This document shows, piece after piece, positions 34,614-47,744 of a stretch of DNA of 64,000 nt. The stretch covers positions 12,779,501 to 12,843,500 of the forward strand of contig OY821745.1 of NCBI GenBank assembly GCA_963682055.1. Reading direction: 5' to 3'. The notes under the pieces were generated by a model. It was not told where the DNA came from and ran no database searches. It worked only from the letters and a program-made list of their open reading frames with translations. How positions within the stretch are numbered: position 1 is the first letter of the stretch; every line of letters begins with the position of its first letter. The position numbers and the translations under genes were made by a program. Source of the DNA: Primula veris. Lineage: Eukaryota > Streptophyta > Magnoliopsida > Ericales > Primulaceae.

Positions 34614-36188
34614 AGTTTCCTAATTAAGGATCACCAGAGCAAAAGATACATGTACAGATCTATACTATTTTTGTTTTTCTTGTGTTAGTGAAAAAAGCGT
34701 CTATGGCTATTTGAAAGAGTTGAAGAAGCTGTGTCCTTTAATGCTTGGATAAAGCTATCAACATCATCTATGGTGTTGTAAAAGTGAAGGCAAGCTCTTG
34801 CACTTGCGTTTATCCCTAAACGACGATGGAGAGGCTGTGCACAGTGGTGACCCGATCTGATAGCTACTCCATTCTGGAAACAAAACTATACTCGTGAATA
34901 AATTTTCTACCAGTTTGAAGTCTCAATCTAGACAAATGACCTAAGGGTTGTTTTTTTGTTTTTAGAACTTTCAAAATACCTGCTGATCCAGAAAAGTTGC
35001 AATATCTGTGGGATGAATATCCTTCACATTGAACGAGCACAGAGCAGCACGTTTCACAGATTTTGAAGGAACTGGACCGTAAATATGGACACTGGGAACT
35101 GAACTTAGTTCTTCATATAAATAAGTTGACAGCTCCAACTATATATCAAATAAGACAAAGATCTTAGACACGTACTCAAGGTCAAGGAACAAGGATTCAA
35201 GAACACAGTAAAATTAAAAACTAAGAAGTGCCAACTTTAAATAGAAAAAAACTGCACGAGATAGTTAAACATTGTTAATTAATCTTTTTGAAGCTTAATG
35301 ATCATGAAGATGGGATTGGAGCAACAGGTAGTGTATATTACTACTCAAGGGTAGGATTTTTACCCATGTGATGCAGTAAAAGTAAGCAAACATCTCATAT
35401 CCATCAATCTGAATATCACGATGAATGGACTTGATTCTAACTTAATCTGCAGCAAACTGAAAACTGACTACTTCCAAACCAGAGTGGATATTAATCTTTT
35501 TTTTTTCAACACTCCTTATCCAATCGACCAATATTAATAGAGTTACATTTACTTATACAATTTGGTAACTATGGAATGGATATACGAGCCAGATATACAG
35601 ATAAACAGTAACGGGGACAAAACCAAGACAATTATATTATTCAATGAAAGTCAGATCATCAGATACCTCACAGACAGTTGTATCAGTTCTCAAACACAGT
35701 TATATGCAATAAACCAGTGAATAATATGTCTATACCATACAATTTCGTGACTCATTAATTACAACTTTAAACAATAAAGTAGTCAGTACGAATTTTTCCG
35801 AATTTCAAATGTATTAAACTATTTATCAATTATCATAACTCTCCCAGTATAGTATGTGCTTAAAAAGGTTCTAGATGAGACACTCAAAATTTTTGCTTAG
35901 TTTAACCTGTGTGCTAATTGCCCATTCATTAACATTTACATACGATACCTATAAACTACTCCAACCAATTAAATTCCATCCAGTTAAGTGCAAAGGCGAA
36001 CCTGAACAATTTAAACCGCAGCCAACTGCCAAAGCTAGCATATATTTGCCACTCGCAAACCTAAACTGAAACAGTATTTGTCCAAAGTCAACCTCCATGA
36101 ACTATATTCCTGGACTAGTTTATGTTAAATACCTCTACACTAGCAAATTTAATGTTAATGAAGCAACACATAAAAAGAATTTGTATCA

Positions 36189-36311
<123 letters not shown>

Positions 36312-36820
36312 TCATTAAAAAGTTTCAGAAGTTACGATTTATAGTATCGTAATTAAATCAACAAAGTTAAAAAAAAAGTAGCTAACTTTTGCACATACAC
36401 AGAGAAAGTAACCAAAAATATATTAAACTCAGCAAGGCATAATCAAAATTCACTGGGAAGTTTTAAAAGCATCTAGTTATTAGTTATGACATGGAGATGC
36501 CATATGACCACACAAAGGAGCACTGCACACTCTTAATAAACATTAGCTTCCTCCAATCTACTTTTCTAAAAGTGCTCGCAGAACTGATGAATGTAAGCAG
36601 GGTCTGGACCGATTTACATACAAACAGTAAAGACACAAAGGATTAAAAAAGGTTGGTTCTATGTAGGATATGGACGAATTTTACATACATTCACTACAAA
36701 AAAAAGGATAACAAAAATTAAGTTGGTCCTTTTGGAGGTAAAATATAAACCCTGATACCAGTTAGGCACGTCAATTGCCTACGCAAATATGATCCCTGAT
36801 TAATTTACCTCAGTTCCGTT

Positions 36821-36977
36821 CAGTGTTCTAAAAAGCGCGCCTAGGCGGAAATTAGGCGGAGCCTAGAAGCCTAACAGAATAGGTGGGATAAGGCGAGATT
36901 ACTTGATGATTAGGCGGGATTTGGCGCTAGGCGACCAACTACCGCCTAAACTCCGCCTTGCACCTTTTAGAACATTG
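36821..36977. mobile_element. hAT-like MITE (157 bp)
   Basis: The ends are CAGTGTTCTAAAAAGCGCG and, in reverse complement, CAATGTTCTAAAAGGTGC. Flanking 8-mers GTTCCGTT and GTTATGTT match at 6 of 8 positions, a decayed target duplication. The inside is rich in TAGGCGG/CCGCCTA words. It lies in an intron of the cysteine desulfurase pseudogene. Confidence 0.75.
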
Positions 36978-37868
36978 GTTATGTTATTTTGAGAACTGGT
37001 TGTTCAGAAACTATTTTACACCAATACTTACGTGAACCAAAATGATCATCTCATCCAAATTATAGTGTTGTTAAAGAAAATATCTGAGATGTAATTTATG
37101 AACTAAAGTTGATATTGACACGTCATATTACCAAAAATCGCAAAGCAGCGGAAGAGAGAAGATGCCATTTTAGTATAATAAAATCACAAAGCACCTAACC
37201 AAAAAAGTATTTCCCAGCAAGTTTTGAGATCCTTCACAAGATTACTTATTAATAATCAGGAGATGCAGCTATGGAAAAACCAACTCTAAAGCTATGCCAT
37301 GCTGTCTATAGAGACATACTAGTTTTCGAATAATATACTTGTCGAAAAGACAACTTATGCGTACATTTTTCTGAAGTCCTACTTGGAAGGGAAAAATGCA
37401 TTTGTTTTTCTACTGATTTTTATTACTTGCCAAGTGCTTGTAATCCAGGAACAATATTTTCCAGCCAAAACATAATTTAAGTACTTTTTTGCAACTGAAA
37501 GTATTAGATCTGATATCGCTAATTGAGCAAAATTACTATTAACACAAGGAGGGAAAAGGCTTGCTATCGCCGTAATTATCAGTTTCAAACACAGTTCATG
37601 AACTACACTGACCTGGATGGAGGCTCAGCATGTGGAATACTCTAAATAAACGTCAACAATCATTTCGCCACCACCTGTAATTCATTAAAAGGACAGAAAA
37701 GTAACAAAAGAACAGATTAGGGAAGACACTTGGTGATAACTACAGTAGTCTTGAGTTAAAATTCGCTCAAATAGTAACCATGAATGCATAAAATGCAACT
37801 GAATGGAGAAATTATTACCTAAAAATGGAGGCATGTCCATTAGCAGCTCAGTTTTACCATATAAAAAT

Positions 37869-38360
37869 CTCTGTTTTAAAATTCGCGCTACATAGCGCTA
37901 CGTAGCGCGAAATAGCGTTTTTTTGGTAAAAAAACGCAACGAAAAATCACAATTTTGGGTGAAATTGCGCTAAAATCGTGCTATAGGGGACCAAAAGCGA
38001 AAAAAGCGCGAAATTCTGAACCAAAAGCGTAAATAGCGAGTTAAAAAAAAAACAGCGGATCTAAATAATTAATATATATTGTGTAATTTTCATAAAAGTG
38101 TCTGCAGTCCAGATGGTTGAGACAGTGCTGTAATTTCCAGTAGACCTAAGTTCGAAACTCACCAACAACAATTTTTTTTTTTGATTTTTTTTTATTACTA
38201 TCTATACATTTCTTTTTTTTTTTGGTTATATATTCTAAAGTTTAGTGCATATTTAGGCAAAAAAAATACACCGCAAAGCGTTATATAGCAACGCTATTAG
38301 CGCTTTTAGCGTTTCTCTCGAAAAAACGCTACGATAGCGATAACGCTATTTAAAACACTG
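37869..38360. mobile_element. hAT-like MITE inserted in a cysteine desulfurase exon
   Basis: 492 bases flanked by perfect 8 bp duplications ATAAAAAT (37861-37868 and 38361-38368). The ends are CTCTGTTTTAAAATTCGCG and, in reverse complement, CAGTGTTTTAAATAGCG. The inside is rich in TAGCGCT/AGCGCTA words and includes a tRNA-like stretch (38100-38170, with AAGTTCGAAACTC). No coding region. Confidence 0.88.
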
Positions 38361-38669
38361 ATAAAAATCCAACGCCTGTAGGCCCACACATCTGAAGAAT
38401 GTTTATTTCGTAACTATGCATAATACATTAGTAAGATTTCAATAACACTTGGCATATATCGAAAATAACCTAACCTTGTGAGATGAAGCGACAAGAAAAT
38501 CTGCATCAAGGCTCTGAACATCAACCACCATAGGAGGAACACTCTGGCAAGCATCTACCAACACTTTTGCCCCAACATCATGCGCCCAACCCACAATCTC
38601 GGCCATTGGTACAACGGAAGCTGGGAAAATGTGAACAGAAAAAATGCATACTCAGTCAAAAAGAAAGTA

Positions 38670-38935
38670 CTCCTAACGTCCCAAAAGGATGGTCCTATTT
38701 CATTTTTTGTTTGTCCCAAATTATAGCCCTATCTCCATTTATGAGGAGGTAGTTATGCGTTAATTTCCATATATATATATACCCATATTACTTGAGCATC
38801 GATAACAACTATATTTGAACATCTATATTATTCAAAGGGTATGTTAGTAAATTGTAAGCATATTAACCATTCTAACTGACCTTTCTTAATATTGGTAAAA
38901 ATCCAAATAAACCCATCTTTTTGAGACTGAGGAAG
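38670..38935. mobile_element. Stowaway-type MITE (266 bp)
   Basis: Flanked by TA (38668-38669 and 38936-38937). The ends are CTCCTAACGTCCCAAAAGGA and, in reverse complement, CTTCCTCAGTCTCAAAAAGA. Both are variants of the Stowaway CTCCCTCCGTCCC end. It lies just upstream of the last recognisable cysteine desulfurase exon. Confidence 0.8.
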
Positions 38936-39148
38936 TAAAACAAATTTATTCTTCTATTTACATACAACCTAAGTAATGTTTCCTATATTTCCGTTAATAT
39001 AACAACCATATGCACAACCCACAATCTTAGTGATTGGAAAAGCATAAGCTAGTAGAGTACAAAAAGTGAACTTACAATACTAGTCAACAAAATTTATGTA
39101 TTCTGTTACTGACATAACATACTAGCCAATATTTGTTATTTATTCATT

Positions 39149-39164
39149 AAAATGACTACTACTT
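39149..39164. repeat. LINE target-site duplication, left copy
   Basis: AAAATGACTACTACTT, repeated exactly at 45085-45100 on the other side of the LINE. Confidence 0.85.
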
Positions 39165-39543
39165 TTTATATAAATTGTGGGAAGAAACCCACATTTTTAT
39201 TTATTAATGAAAATGAAAATAAGTAGCATCACAACTAGTGACACTAAAATTACAAGAAATGGAACTTAGAATGGTAAAAACTAAGCTTTACAACTTGATA
39301 GACTTCTTTATAATTATTTTAAAACTTTGAGGACCAAATATACACTGGCCTGTGTAAATACCAACACAGACCAGATATACACGTGTAATGAAACCTCCAA
39401 TTCATTATATGAGAATGGAAACCGACACACTGAAGAGAGAGACTCTCCTCATCTACGCCGAATTATATTCTCTTATAACTCCATTTTCTCCTATCAAAAC
39501 CTTAGATTTGGAAACCCTTTAACTTCCAAATCGATGATTTTCT

Positions 39544-42500
39544 TCATTTTTTAGTCAAATCTTCTATCTTAAAGAATTTTTTGAATCCTTCTTTGCAGCC
39601 AATGTTTGCTAGAGTATCTGCAGCACAATTGGCCTCTCGTACTACGTGCTTCATCAGGTAATTTTTACCCTCTAATTTTCTCTTGATCTCATCCATAACA
39701 TATCTAATATGCCAAAGGGCTGCTATATTTTTTGTGATAATATTGACCAATTGAAGCGAATCAGTTTCCAGAATAAAATTGTTCATATTCGATAATTGTA
39801 GCATAAATAAAATTGCTTTATCTTCTGATTCTATAGCTGATAGACTTGTTACCATAGCTTGAAAACCATAGATAAAATTTCCTTTAGAACCTCTGATTAA
39901 TCCACCTATACCACTAGAATTCGAAGAAGATTTTTAGCACCCATCAGTGTTGATTTTCACATACCCAGTTGGAGGATTTAACCATTTCACTATAGAAACC
40001 TTCTTATTTTTGCAACCTTTTCATTAATTAATATATCATTTATGTTCCAAAACAATGAGAAAATTTTATTATTTTTGGAACTTAAATATAATATATCAAT
40101 AACTTGGGAGCAAATGGCAGTAGTTTTCATCTCCTTGTTGTTGAATTTGTAGTTACACCTAGCTTTCAAAATCTCCCAAACAATAATAAATGGTAAAACC
40201 TTTTACATAAAGGAGTTAATTCTATTTTTTTCTTTTTTTGATGTTGACCACCATGTTAAAAATCTCCTTTTAATACTAATATTAGTATTAATAATACCCA
40301 ACAAACCATCAAAATAGGTCCACACTTCTTTTGCTATCTTTCCTGAACTAAACAAATGCTCAATTTCTTCTACGTTTACACCACAACACTCACACTTCGA
40401 AGCTAACTGAATTCCAAATTTTCTTACTGCAGAGTCTAGAGGCAGAGATTTGTTGAAAAGTTTCCATACGAAGCACGTGATTTTTAGAGGTAAAGTTTTA
40501 TCCCATTTATACTTGTAAAACCATCTAGCTTCATACTTAACTCTTGTATTTTCCCAGGCAGACCTAAAAGAGAAATTTCCTAAATTCTCCTTGTTTCAGA
40601 TAATTTCATCTTTTCCATATTTATTAGCTTTGAAGTCTTCTTTGAACAGATGCCTGAGATGAGTAGGAATTACCTCATTAATAATTTGACTATCCCAAAT
40701 ACCATTTTGCAGCACAGCTTTAACACTTAGACTATTGTGAATATTGTCATCATTTATTTTACCTGTACCCAGCCAATTGTCTAAATTTACAGAAATATTC
40801 CCATCTCCAACTAGCCATTGCATACTTTCTTCTGCTTTTTCTCTTACTAGTTGCATTCTACTCCATGTATTATTCCCTTTTCTAGCTTTAGCCTCAACAG
40901 GGTGAACATTTTTACAATATTTGGCTTTCATAAAATTAGCCCACAAAGAATTGGAGGTTCTAAACTTCCACCACAGCTTCATAGAGTAAGTAGCAGCAAT
41001 ATCTTTTATACTTCTTATACCCAATCCATCTTCTTCCTCTGTTCTGCAAATTTTTTTCTATTTTACCCAATGATGCTTGTTTTTTCCATCTTTTCCCCCC
41101 CACAGAAAATTAACCATAATTTTTTCTATTTCCTTTATAACCTGTAGAGGAGGATTCATTGCTGCTATTGTATATATAGGGATAGAACTTAGCACATGCT
41201 TAATAAGAATCAACTTTCCCTCCATATTTAAATACTGTACTTTCCACCCAGATAGCTTCTTTCTGACTTTCAAGATCAGTTCATGAAAAATAATGCATTT
41301 TTTTCTTCCATAATATATTTTGCAACCCAAATAAGTAAAAGGGGTTTTTTTACACCTAATACTTAATAACTTGCTCACTACATCTTTCTGAATTTGACTC
41401 ACTCCTTTAGATATATAAACAAAGCTCTTATCGAAGCTAATTTCTTGACCAGAGTCATTATTATACATGTCCAACACACTTTTCACACATTTGACTGAAC
41501 TTGTATTTGCAATTGAGAAAATTATGAAATCATCCGCAAATGCTAAGTGAGTAATAATAGGGCTTCCAACTGGTGCTTTAAACCCTTTCCACCTTTTATT
41601 ATGAACTAACTTATTTAAATTTCTGGACAGAAGTTCAGAGCAAATTATAAAGAGCCTTGAAGATAGAGGGTCACCTTGCCTCAAACCATTTGTCAGAGAG
41701 AAGTATCCCATTGTAGCTCCATTTACCATAACAGTTACACCATTTTCAGAGATAAGTCTCCAAACCCTGTCTATCCAAATTTCTGAAAAACCCATTTTTC
41801 TGAGAGTGAAAATTAAAAAATACCAAGAAATTTTATCATAAGCTTTTTTCATGTCTAGCTTTAAAGCTAAACTACTAGCACTGCTTTTATTATCCAAGTT
41901 ACAGATAAATTGTTGAGATAGAAGAATATTGTCTATTATGTCTCTTTTTTTCACAAAACCACTTTGATTTTCTGAGATGATAAGAGCCAGAATATCCGAG
42001 AGACGAGTACACATAATTTTGGAAATAACTTTGTTGAAAAAGGTGCACAGACTTATAGGTCTGAAATCAGCAAAAGAAATATGATCATTTCTTTTGGGAA
42101 TAAGGGCTATAACTGTAATAGTCATAGCTTTTGGCAATGTGACTCCAGAGAAAAACTGTAAAACAGTTTGGAATAGATCTTTACTTATAATATCTCAACA
42201 AACAGTGAAGAAATTACCATTAAAACCATCAATACATGGGGCACTATTCTTATTTAACTCCCAAATTGCACTTTTAACTTCTTCAAAAGTAGTCTTTTGT
42301 GAGATAATCATTGTTTTCATCATTAATAACCCTTGTCACACACTCTAAACTTTTGTAAGTATAACTATTGGGAGTATAGTTAGCAGCAAGAAGACTTCTG
42401 AAAAAAATTACTGCTTCATCTTGTATCTAATTTTTTTTTCTGTCAATGTATCTCATTGAGAGTTTGAAATAGTGGTAATTATACTTTTGTTTCTTCTCTT

Positions 42501-43585
42501 TTTAAAAACTCATTGAAATTTTTTTGTATTGGCATCCCCTTCTTCAGCCCATCTAAGATTGACTTTTTGAGCCCAGAAATCTTCTTCTATTTTCACCTTA
42601 TAATTTAAATTAGCTTTGGCTTCCATTAACACAGCTCTATTTGTAGGACTTGGGTCATCTTCAAAAAGTTTTTCCACTCTTAAAGACTCATCTTCAGCAT
42701 CAATCACCTGTTGAAAAATATTCCCAAATGTACTTTTATTCCAGATTAGAAGAGCTTTTTTCAAAAATTTTAGATTATTTACCAAGGAATATAAAGCATT
42801 CCTTTTTGTAAACAATTTCCAGTTCATGCTGGCAACTTTGAGAAATTCATGCTGTTTAGTCCAAAATTTTTAAAAAATGAACCTTCTAGAATTATTATCA
42901 AACTCTGATTTTAGAGTAAGAAGAAGTGGACTATGATCAGAGTTTGTTTTACTCAAATGCTCCAGAGTAACATTAGTGAATAAATTTGTACCAGCATTAT
43001 TAAGACAGACTTTGTCAATTCTCTCGAATATTGTACCATCACACTTCTTTTGTTCCACCATGTAAACTTTGATCCACTAGACTTTAGTTCTGACACCTCA
43101 ATACCATCCATACAATGTAGATAATCATTAGCAGCTCTAATATTTATCGGGAGACCTCCTACTTTGTCTTCCTCTTTAGATATTGTGTTAAAATCTCCTG
43201 TGACAAACCAATGATTAAAAGTGAAATTTTACCTCAGAAAATCCCACAAAGCCACTATTTCCCCCATAGTACACTTAGCATACACCAAAGTTAGATAAAT
43301 AGTACTATTATGCCATTTTATTTCCATATGCATACATTGATCCATTTGCCCCACCATCTTCATCTCTATGCCTTGATTATAAAATAACCAAATTTTATTA
43401 TTCCCATGACCCAAAGCATTATCAAACCCAAACCGGATTTTGTATTTTTCTAAATATTCACAACCCACCATTGGTTCTATACAAATAAGAAGCATAATAT
43501 TATTCACCAAAAATAGTTTTTTAATTCTCCTAGAAGTGGCCCCATTGCCTAGCCCTCTAACATTCCAGATTAAGGACTTAATCAT
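39544..43585 (-). pseudogene. LINE ORF2: endonuclease, reverse transcriptase, RNase H (broken)
   Basis: It starts MIKSLIWNVRGLGNG at 43585, typical of the plant L1 apurinic-type endonuclease. A shift after WDFLR is followed by the catalytic GDFNTI block, and SDHSPL is at about 42915. Reverse transcriptase is best preserved at 42137-41058: LIPKRNDH, FRPISLCTFFNKVISK, LKLDMKKAYDKISW, NGLRQGDPLSS, and the active site FADD in LAFADDFIIF. Further on are zinc-finger RVT-like sequence (41024-40596) and an RNase H domain (about 39960-39544) with NTDG and ETDS motifs. At least five frame breaks separate these pieces, for example a TAA right after NTDGC, so this copy cannot make an active enzyme. Confidence 0.88.
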
Positions 43586-45042
43586 TTATTATACATTTTT
43601 CTTTCCCCCACATTAGAGGACGATCTTAAACTCATCTGTTGTTGCTTTTTTATTTTTGCAGTTTCTTTATTTTTAAGCTTCTTTTTCTGACTTTTGGATA
43701 GAGATTCTTCCCATATTTCTTCTTTTTCTTCAGTTTCATTAGTAGATGCTAGAATGCCTTCTTCTCTTTCTTCTTCTTTCTCCTCAATTTCAGTAATAAC
43801 CAGAATTTTACTTAGCAATTGAATTCTTTTTTCTTTATACATGACCAGAGATTGCTCTTGAACATATTGATTATACATTTCTTTATTTGTTATACAGATT
43901 TCTCCTTCTTCTTTTTCCTCTATTATATCTTCATTATTTTGAAGAATATCACAGATTATTTCTTCATCTATAAATTCTTCTCTTATTTCTGCTTCACAAA
44001 TAGCCACAACATCTTTTGTAGGAACTGCTGTTTTGGTGAGAAGGACCTTGCTTGGACCACCAATAGCTTCTTTTGGGCCTTTTTCAACTTTGTTAAAGGT
44101 TCTAGCTACCCAGTCTTTGGTACTTTATTTCTTTCTGACGTTAGTGTTGTATAATTTGGCACTTGATTTTTTTCTTTTTTGCTCCTTAGTATTGTTTTCC
44201 TTGGCTTCTTCTTCAACACTTTCTTTTTTTGCATTCTTAAATTTGCATAAATTTATTTTGTGGCCTTGCTCATAACAATAACTGCAGTAATTCGTTAAGT
44301 CTTCATACTCGCAATATTACCAAAACCCCACATCATTGTCATCACCATAACCAATCCGAACTCTTTGAACTAGCTCCTCACTTAGGTCAACCTCAACACA
44401 GATCCTTGCTAGGCTTGGTCTTGTTAATTTTGATGTAGCTTCATCTACCCTTAAAGGATTTCCAAAAGCTCTTGCTATGGAGAAAATACTAGAATTATTG
44501 TATAGGTGTATAGGCAGTTTAGGTAGATTAATCCAAACAGGTGCAACAGGGGTCTCAAAATCGGGATCAAAATCATATGTCCACTTAAAAACACGCATAG
44601 GGTAGTGTTCTATATACCAAATTTTTTAAAGCCAAATTCTTGTAAAATCTTCCTCGTGAAAACATCGGATCAATATATGTTTGTGATCTAACACACAAAT
44701 ATTATAATTTGATTTTAAATCGAGCTTTCCGAACAATTTTCTTATAACTTCCACGTCTGGTCTACCATGCGTAAATTTACCTACTAATGTATACTTAAAA
44801 GGTTCCGATAATTGTTTAACGTCATCCATAGAGAAATGGATTAAAGGTTCACCTTTATAACTTCCTACTTCTTTCAACGTTATTTTTTTCTTTTGTTGAG
44901 AACTTACTATGGATGCAAATGACTTCATTGGGGGTGGATCCGGAGACATGTATTGGGGATTTCGTTTAATAGGTATGGTTTTATCTCTATCCGGCAAGAC
45001 AGAATTGAGATCAGACATAATTGCACGGATAGGGTTATTCAT
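43582..45042 (-). pseudogene. LINE ORF1: DUF4283/CCHC RNA-binding protein (broken)
   Basis: It starts at 45042 (MNNPIRAIMSDLN). The DUF4283 region runs to 44626 (YTLVGKFTHGRPDVEVIRKL, ILIRCFHEEDFTRIWL). After a frame break it continues at 44598-44317 (FETPVAPVWINLPKLPIHLY, LARICVEVDLS), then a CCHC knuckle CSYCYEQGHKINLC near 44260-44300. The tail at 44007-43582 is acidic and Lys-rich. ORF1 proteins of this group bind the element's RNA. The stop of the last segment and the ATG of ORF2 overlap as ATGA (43585-43582). Confidence 0.82.
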
Positions 45043-45084
45043 TCTAACCGTGGCTCTCTTTCTCTCTCTAGGGTTATTTTTAAA

Positions 45085-45100
45085 AAAATGACTACTACTT
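45085..45100. repeat. LINE target-site duplication, right copy
   Basis: AAAATGACTACTACTT, identical to 39149-39164. Confidence 0.85.
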
Positions 45101-46192
45101 ACTTCTGAGACACTTGGAACTAATAACTAGTCTCTCAGAAATATCAGCCTGATTGAAAAAGTTCATTAAAGTATCTAGTTCATTAAATTATTATATAGGA
45201 AATAGGTTTTAGGGTAAGTTAATATTTTTGTTTAGAGATTTAAGGGGATTTTGTTCGGCACAACTATTTCCTTATTGAACGTTGTCACACTTTAGGAATC
45301 ACACAATATTATATTATATGTATTTAGGGAAAAGCTAACACATGTTAAGAGCCTATGTTTCGTAACATAATATTTGGTCTAAAAACGTATTTTAAAAATC
45401 TATTTCAATAATTCATTGAAAATTCAGATATTGGATTTTTCAGCTTTTTTATCCTAAAAATTTGTTTTTTGACTGTTAAAAAACCCAAATGTCCAAACAT
45501 TCAATTATAAAAAAATAAAAAATCAGCAAAAAAAAATATGTTACCAAACGGACTCTTATATAAGCTATAATTTGTTTTCTATATGTTAATTATATTAATA
45601 TTATGAAAAGTTTTTGATGTATTAATTAGATTACATATTGTAACATATAGTGCATCAACTATAATTTTTTCTATTATTTTGCATTAAATACATTGCTACA
45701 ACATAGATAAGCCGATCCACTCCTTTCTATATTTCTATTAAATTTCAAGTTAAATTTTAATGATAAAATTTATTGTGATTTTGGAGTGAAATTTTCATCA
45801 ATTTCACTAAGGTGGCTTTAAGTTTGCTAAAACTTATATGTAGTGTATCTATATGGATATAGGGTTTTGCAGTTAGAAAGAAATATTGTGTGTGTATGCT
45901 ATTGCCAAAGCTATTTTAATTTGTATCTTAGTTGTGATTAGTTTTCATAGCAGTTAAACTACCCCGTCATGCATGCTTGTCTGTGATCGTCACTTCTTCC
46001 CGTCCTTTTGTGAATATAATTCAGAATAGGTAGTACTATTTAATCTGCATAAGAATATTTTAATCAAACCGTAATATTTAATCAGGGGTTAAAGTGTTGA
46101 AGTGCATATACATCTAAGCCAACAGAAGCACAATCTAAAAAAAAAGGGATTACCTTACCCCATTTAAGTTACGTTTGCGTAAGTAACAAGTA
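45101..46192. other. Intergenic, no gene
   Basis: AT-rich DNA. I searched it for the missing N-terminal exons of the cysteine desulfurase and saw none. Confidence 0.4.
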
Positions 46193-46421
46193 ATCCCTCC
46201 GTCCCATTTAATTGTCCATTACGAAACTACGTGCAATTTTGACCGGTCAAGAACTTGTGTTAAAATTGTCGGAATGAATTTTCAAAAGTTGATCATATAG
46301 TTCAAATGTTATATTTTATGATTAGATTTTTAAAAAATTCATTTCGAAAATTTTGATACAAGTAAGTCAATCAAAATTGCACGTAGTTTCATAATGGACA
46401 ATTAAATGGGAACGGAGAGAG
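46193..46421. mobile_element. Stowaway MITE
   Basis: 229 bases flanked by TA. The ends are ATCCCTCCGTCCCATTTAAT and, in reverse complement, CTCTCTCCGTTCCCATTTAA. Inside the ends are TGTCCATTACGAAACTACGT and GACCGGTCAA. It is the same family as 16296-16530 but better preserved. It lies about 750 bases upstream of the dirigent start codon. Confidence 0.9.
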
Positions 46422-47087
46422 TACGGAAATTATATATGCGCATGTGAATTTGATACAAGTACATGAAGTAATACGCATGCTTTGACATTAATTGAAGCAT
46501 ATTCTCCATTGCATGCAACTTGCAAGAAAGTAGTAATAGCCAATAGATAGGGATGGGACTGATCGATCGTCGAATGCGGTTGACATTGGCTCCGAGGCTT
46601 CGAAACCATTAATTGCATGTTGAATCGAGCCAATAGTTTTTTAGCGATCAAATTCAGAATTGTCAATTTTCTTTGAGGTTCTGGAAGTACTCAGGTTCAG
46701 TGGAAGAATACTAGATTATTATGATTTATAACTTAATTATAACTTTATAAGTAATAAACGTAAAAAAAGAAATGAATTTACACAATTAAAACAAGCAAAT
46801 TGCAACACCTATATATGTCCTATGCTTTTCCCACCCCTTATAACTCGAGCCAGAGAATTAACTACTGAATACCCAAGTCTGCAAATAAACACATCACCTT
46901 TTGTCCTTGTTGATGAGTATCTCACGTATGTGAGATGCCAATGGAAAAGTTTGTGCCGTCACATAATTAATGATGAATTTAATAACTAATCCTTAAGACT
47001 TAAGTACAATTTACAAAGTGCATGCGTAGTATTTCATCTTAATTTGAATATGTATTAGAAACCATTGTTTCCCTCGTACTTGCAACT

Positions 47088-47096
47088 ACTATATAT
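47088..47096 (+). promoter_or_regulatory. TATA box of the dirigent gene
   Basis: ACTATATATAC lies about 75 bases before the ATG and is followed by a short A/C-rich leader (CAACCATCACTCAAATACAA). Confidence 0.55.
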
Positions 47097-47168
47097 ACAT
47101 ACGAATACAACCATCACTCAAATACAACTCTACTATATAAAAAAAGAAGCTAGCTATAATTCAAAGAT

Positions 47169-47744
47169 ATGAAGAAATTAGCCCTAGCCCTAGTGGCATT
47201 ACTTTTTTCAGTGGTCATGGTTCATGGCATTAACCAAGACCCACAATCGGTGCTCCAATGGGCTCAACAAACGACCCAAACTAATGAAATCTTATCAACC
47301 CTTAACTTCTATTTCCACGACACGGTGAGTGGGCCTAACCCGACTGCAATTCCTGTGGCCCAGCCCAATATCGGTACTTTCGGCTCTTCTCCATCTACAA
47401 ACTCATTTGGGTCGGTCTATGTCATGGACGATGTTTTGACCGATAAGCCCGATGCAGGCTCTAATGTTATGGGCCGGGCCCAAGGAATATATGGGTCGGC
47501 CTCGATGGGGGAGTTGGGCCTGCTTATGACACTAAACTTTGTGTTCACTAGCGGACATTATAATGGTAGCACTCTCAGTGTATTGGGAAGAAATCCAATA
47601 CTCGAAAATTATCGTGAGATGCCAGTTGTTGGTGGAACAGGTTTTTTCAGAATGGCACGTGGCATTGCCACTGCAAAGACCTATTCTTCGACTCCCAGTG
47701 GCGATGCTATTGTTGAGTATAACGTGGTCGTTATGCATTACTAA
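47169..47744 (+). CDS. DIR: Dirigent protein
   Basis: Single exon of 191 residues, the usual size for the family. Residues 1-20 are a signal peptide ending VMVHG, so the product is secreted to the cell wall. Family motifs follow in order: LNFYFHDTVSGPNPTA (45-60), GSVYVMDDVLTDKP (81-94), NVMGRAQGIYGSAS (99-112), LLMTLNFVFTSGHYNGSTLS (118-137), MPVVGGTGFFRMARGIA (151-167) and [14 protein letters not shown] at the end. There is one N-glycosylation site at NGS (132). Dirigents have no oxidase activity of their own and guide stereo- or regioselective coupling of phenoxy radicals. Which product this one directs cannot be read from the sequence. The frame is clean, with a good TATA box and leader, so it is probably functional. 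A broken sister copy is at 32745-33304. Confidence 0.95.
   Translation: MKKLALALVALLFSVVMVHGINQDPQSVLQWAQQTTQTNEILSTLNFYFHDTVSGPNPTAIPVAQPNIGTFGSSPSTNSFGSVYVMDDVLTDKPDAGSNVMGRAQGIYGSASMGELGLLMTLNFVFTSGHYNGSTLSVLGRNPILENYREMPVVGGTGFFRMARGIATAKTYSSTPSGDAIVEYNVVVMHY

Larger units (their letters stand above)
39165..45084 (-). mobile_element. L1-type non-LTR retrotransposon (LINE), full length but decayed
   Basis: The 5,920-base insertion is bounded by a 16 bp duplication and lies on the minus strand. From 5' to 3' it has a 42-base leader (AACCCTAGAGAGAGAAAGAG), ORF1 (DUF4283 and CCHC knuckle), ORF2 (endonuclease, reverse transcriptase, RNase H) and a ~370-base 3' tail ending in a short A run on the minus strand. 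Both frames hold several stops and shifts. The 5' end is present, which is unusual since many LINE copies are 5'-truncated. Confidence 0.9.

Noticed and set aside
45101..47087. Search for missing N-terminal exons of the cysteine desulfurase beyond the LINE
   Set aside because: No HHVSN-, NVHRG- or DNAAT-type segments were seen on the minus strand, so the copy is taken as 5'-truncated.
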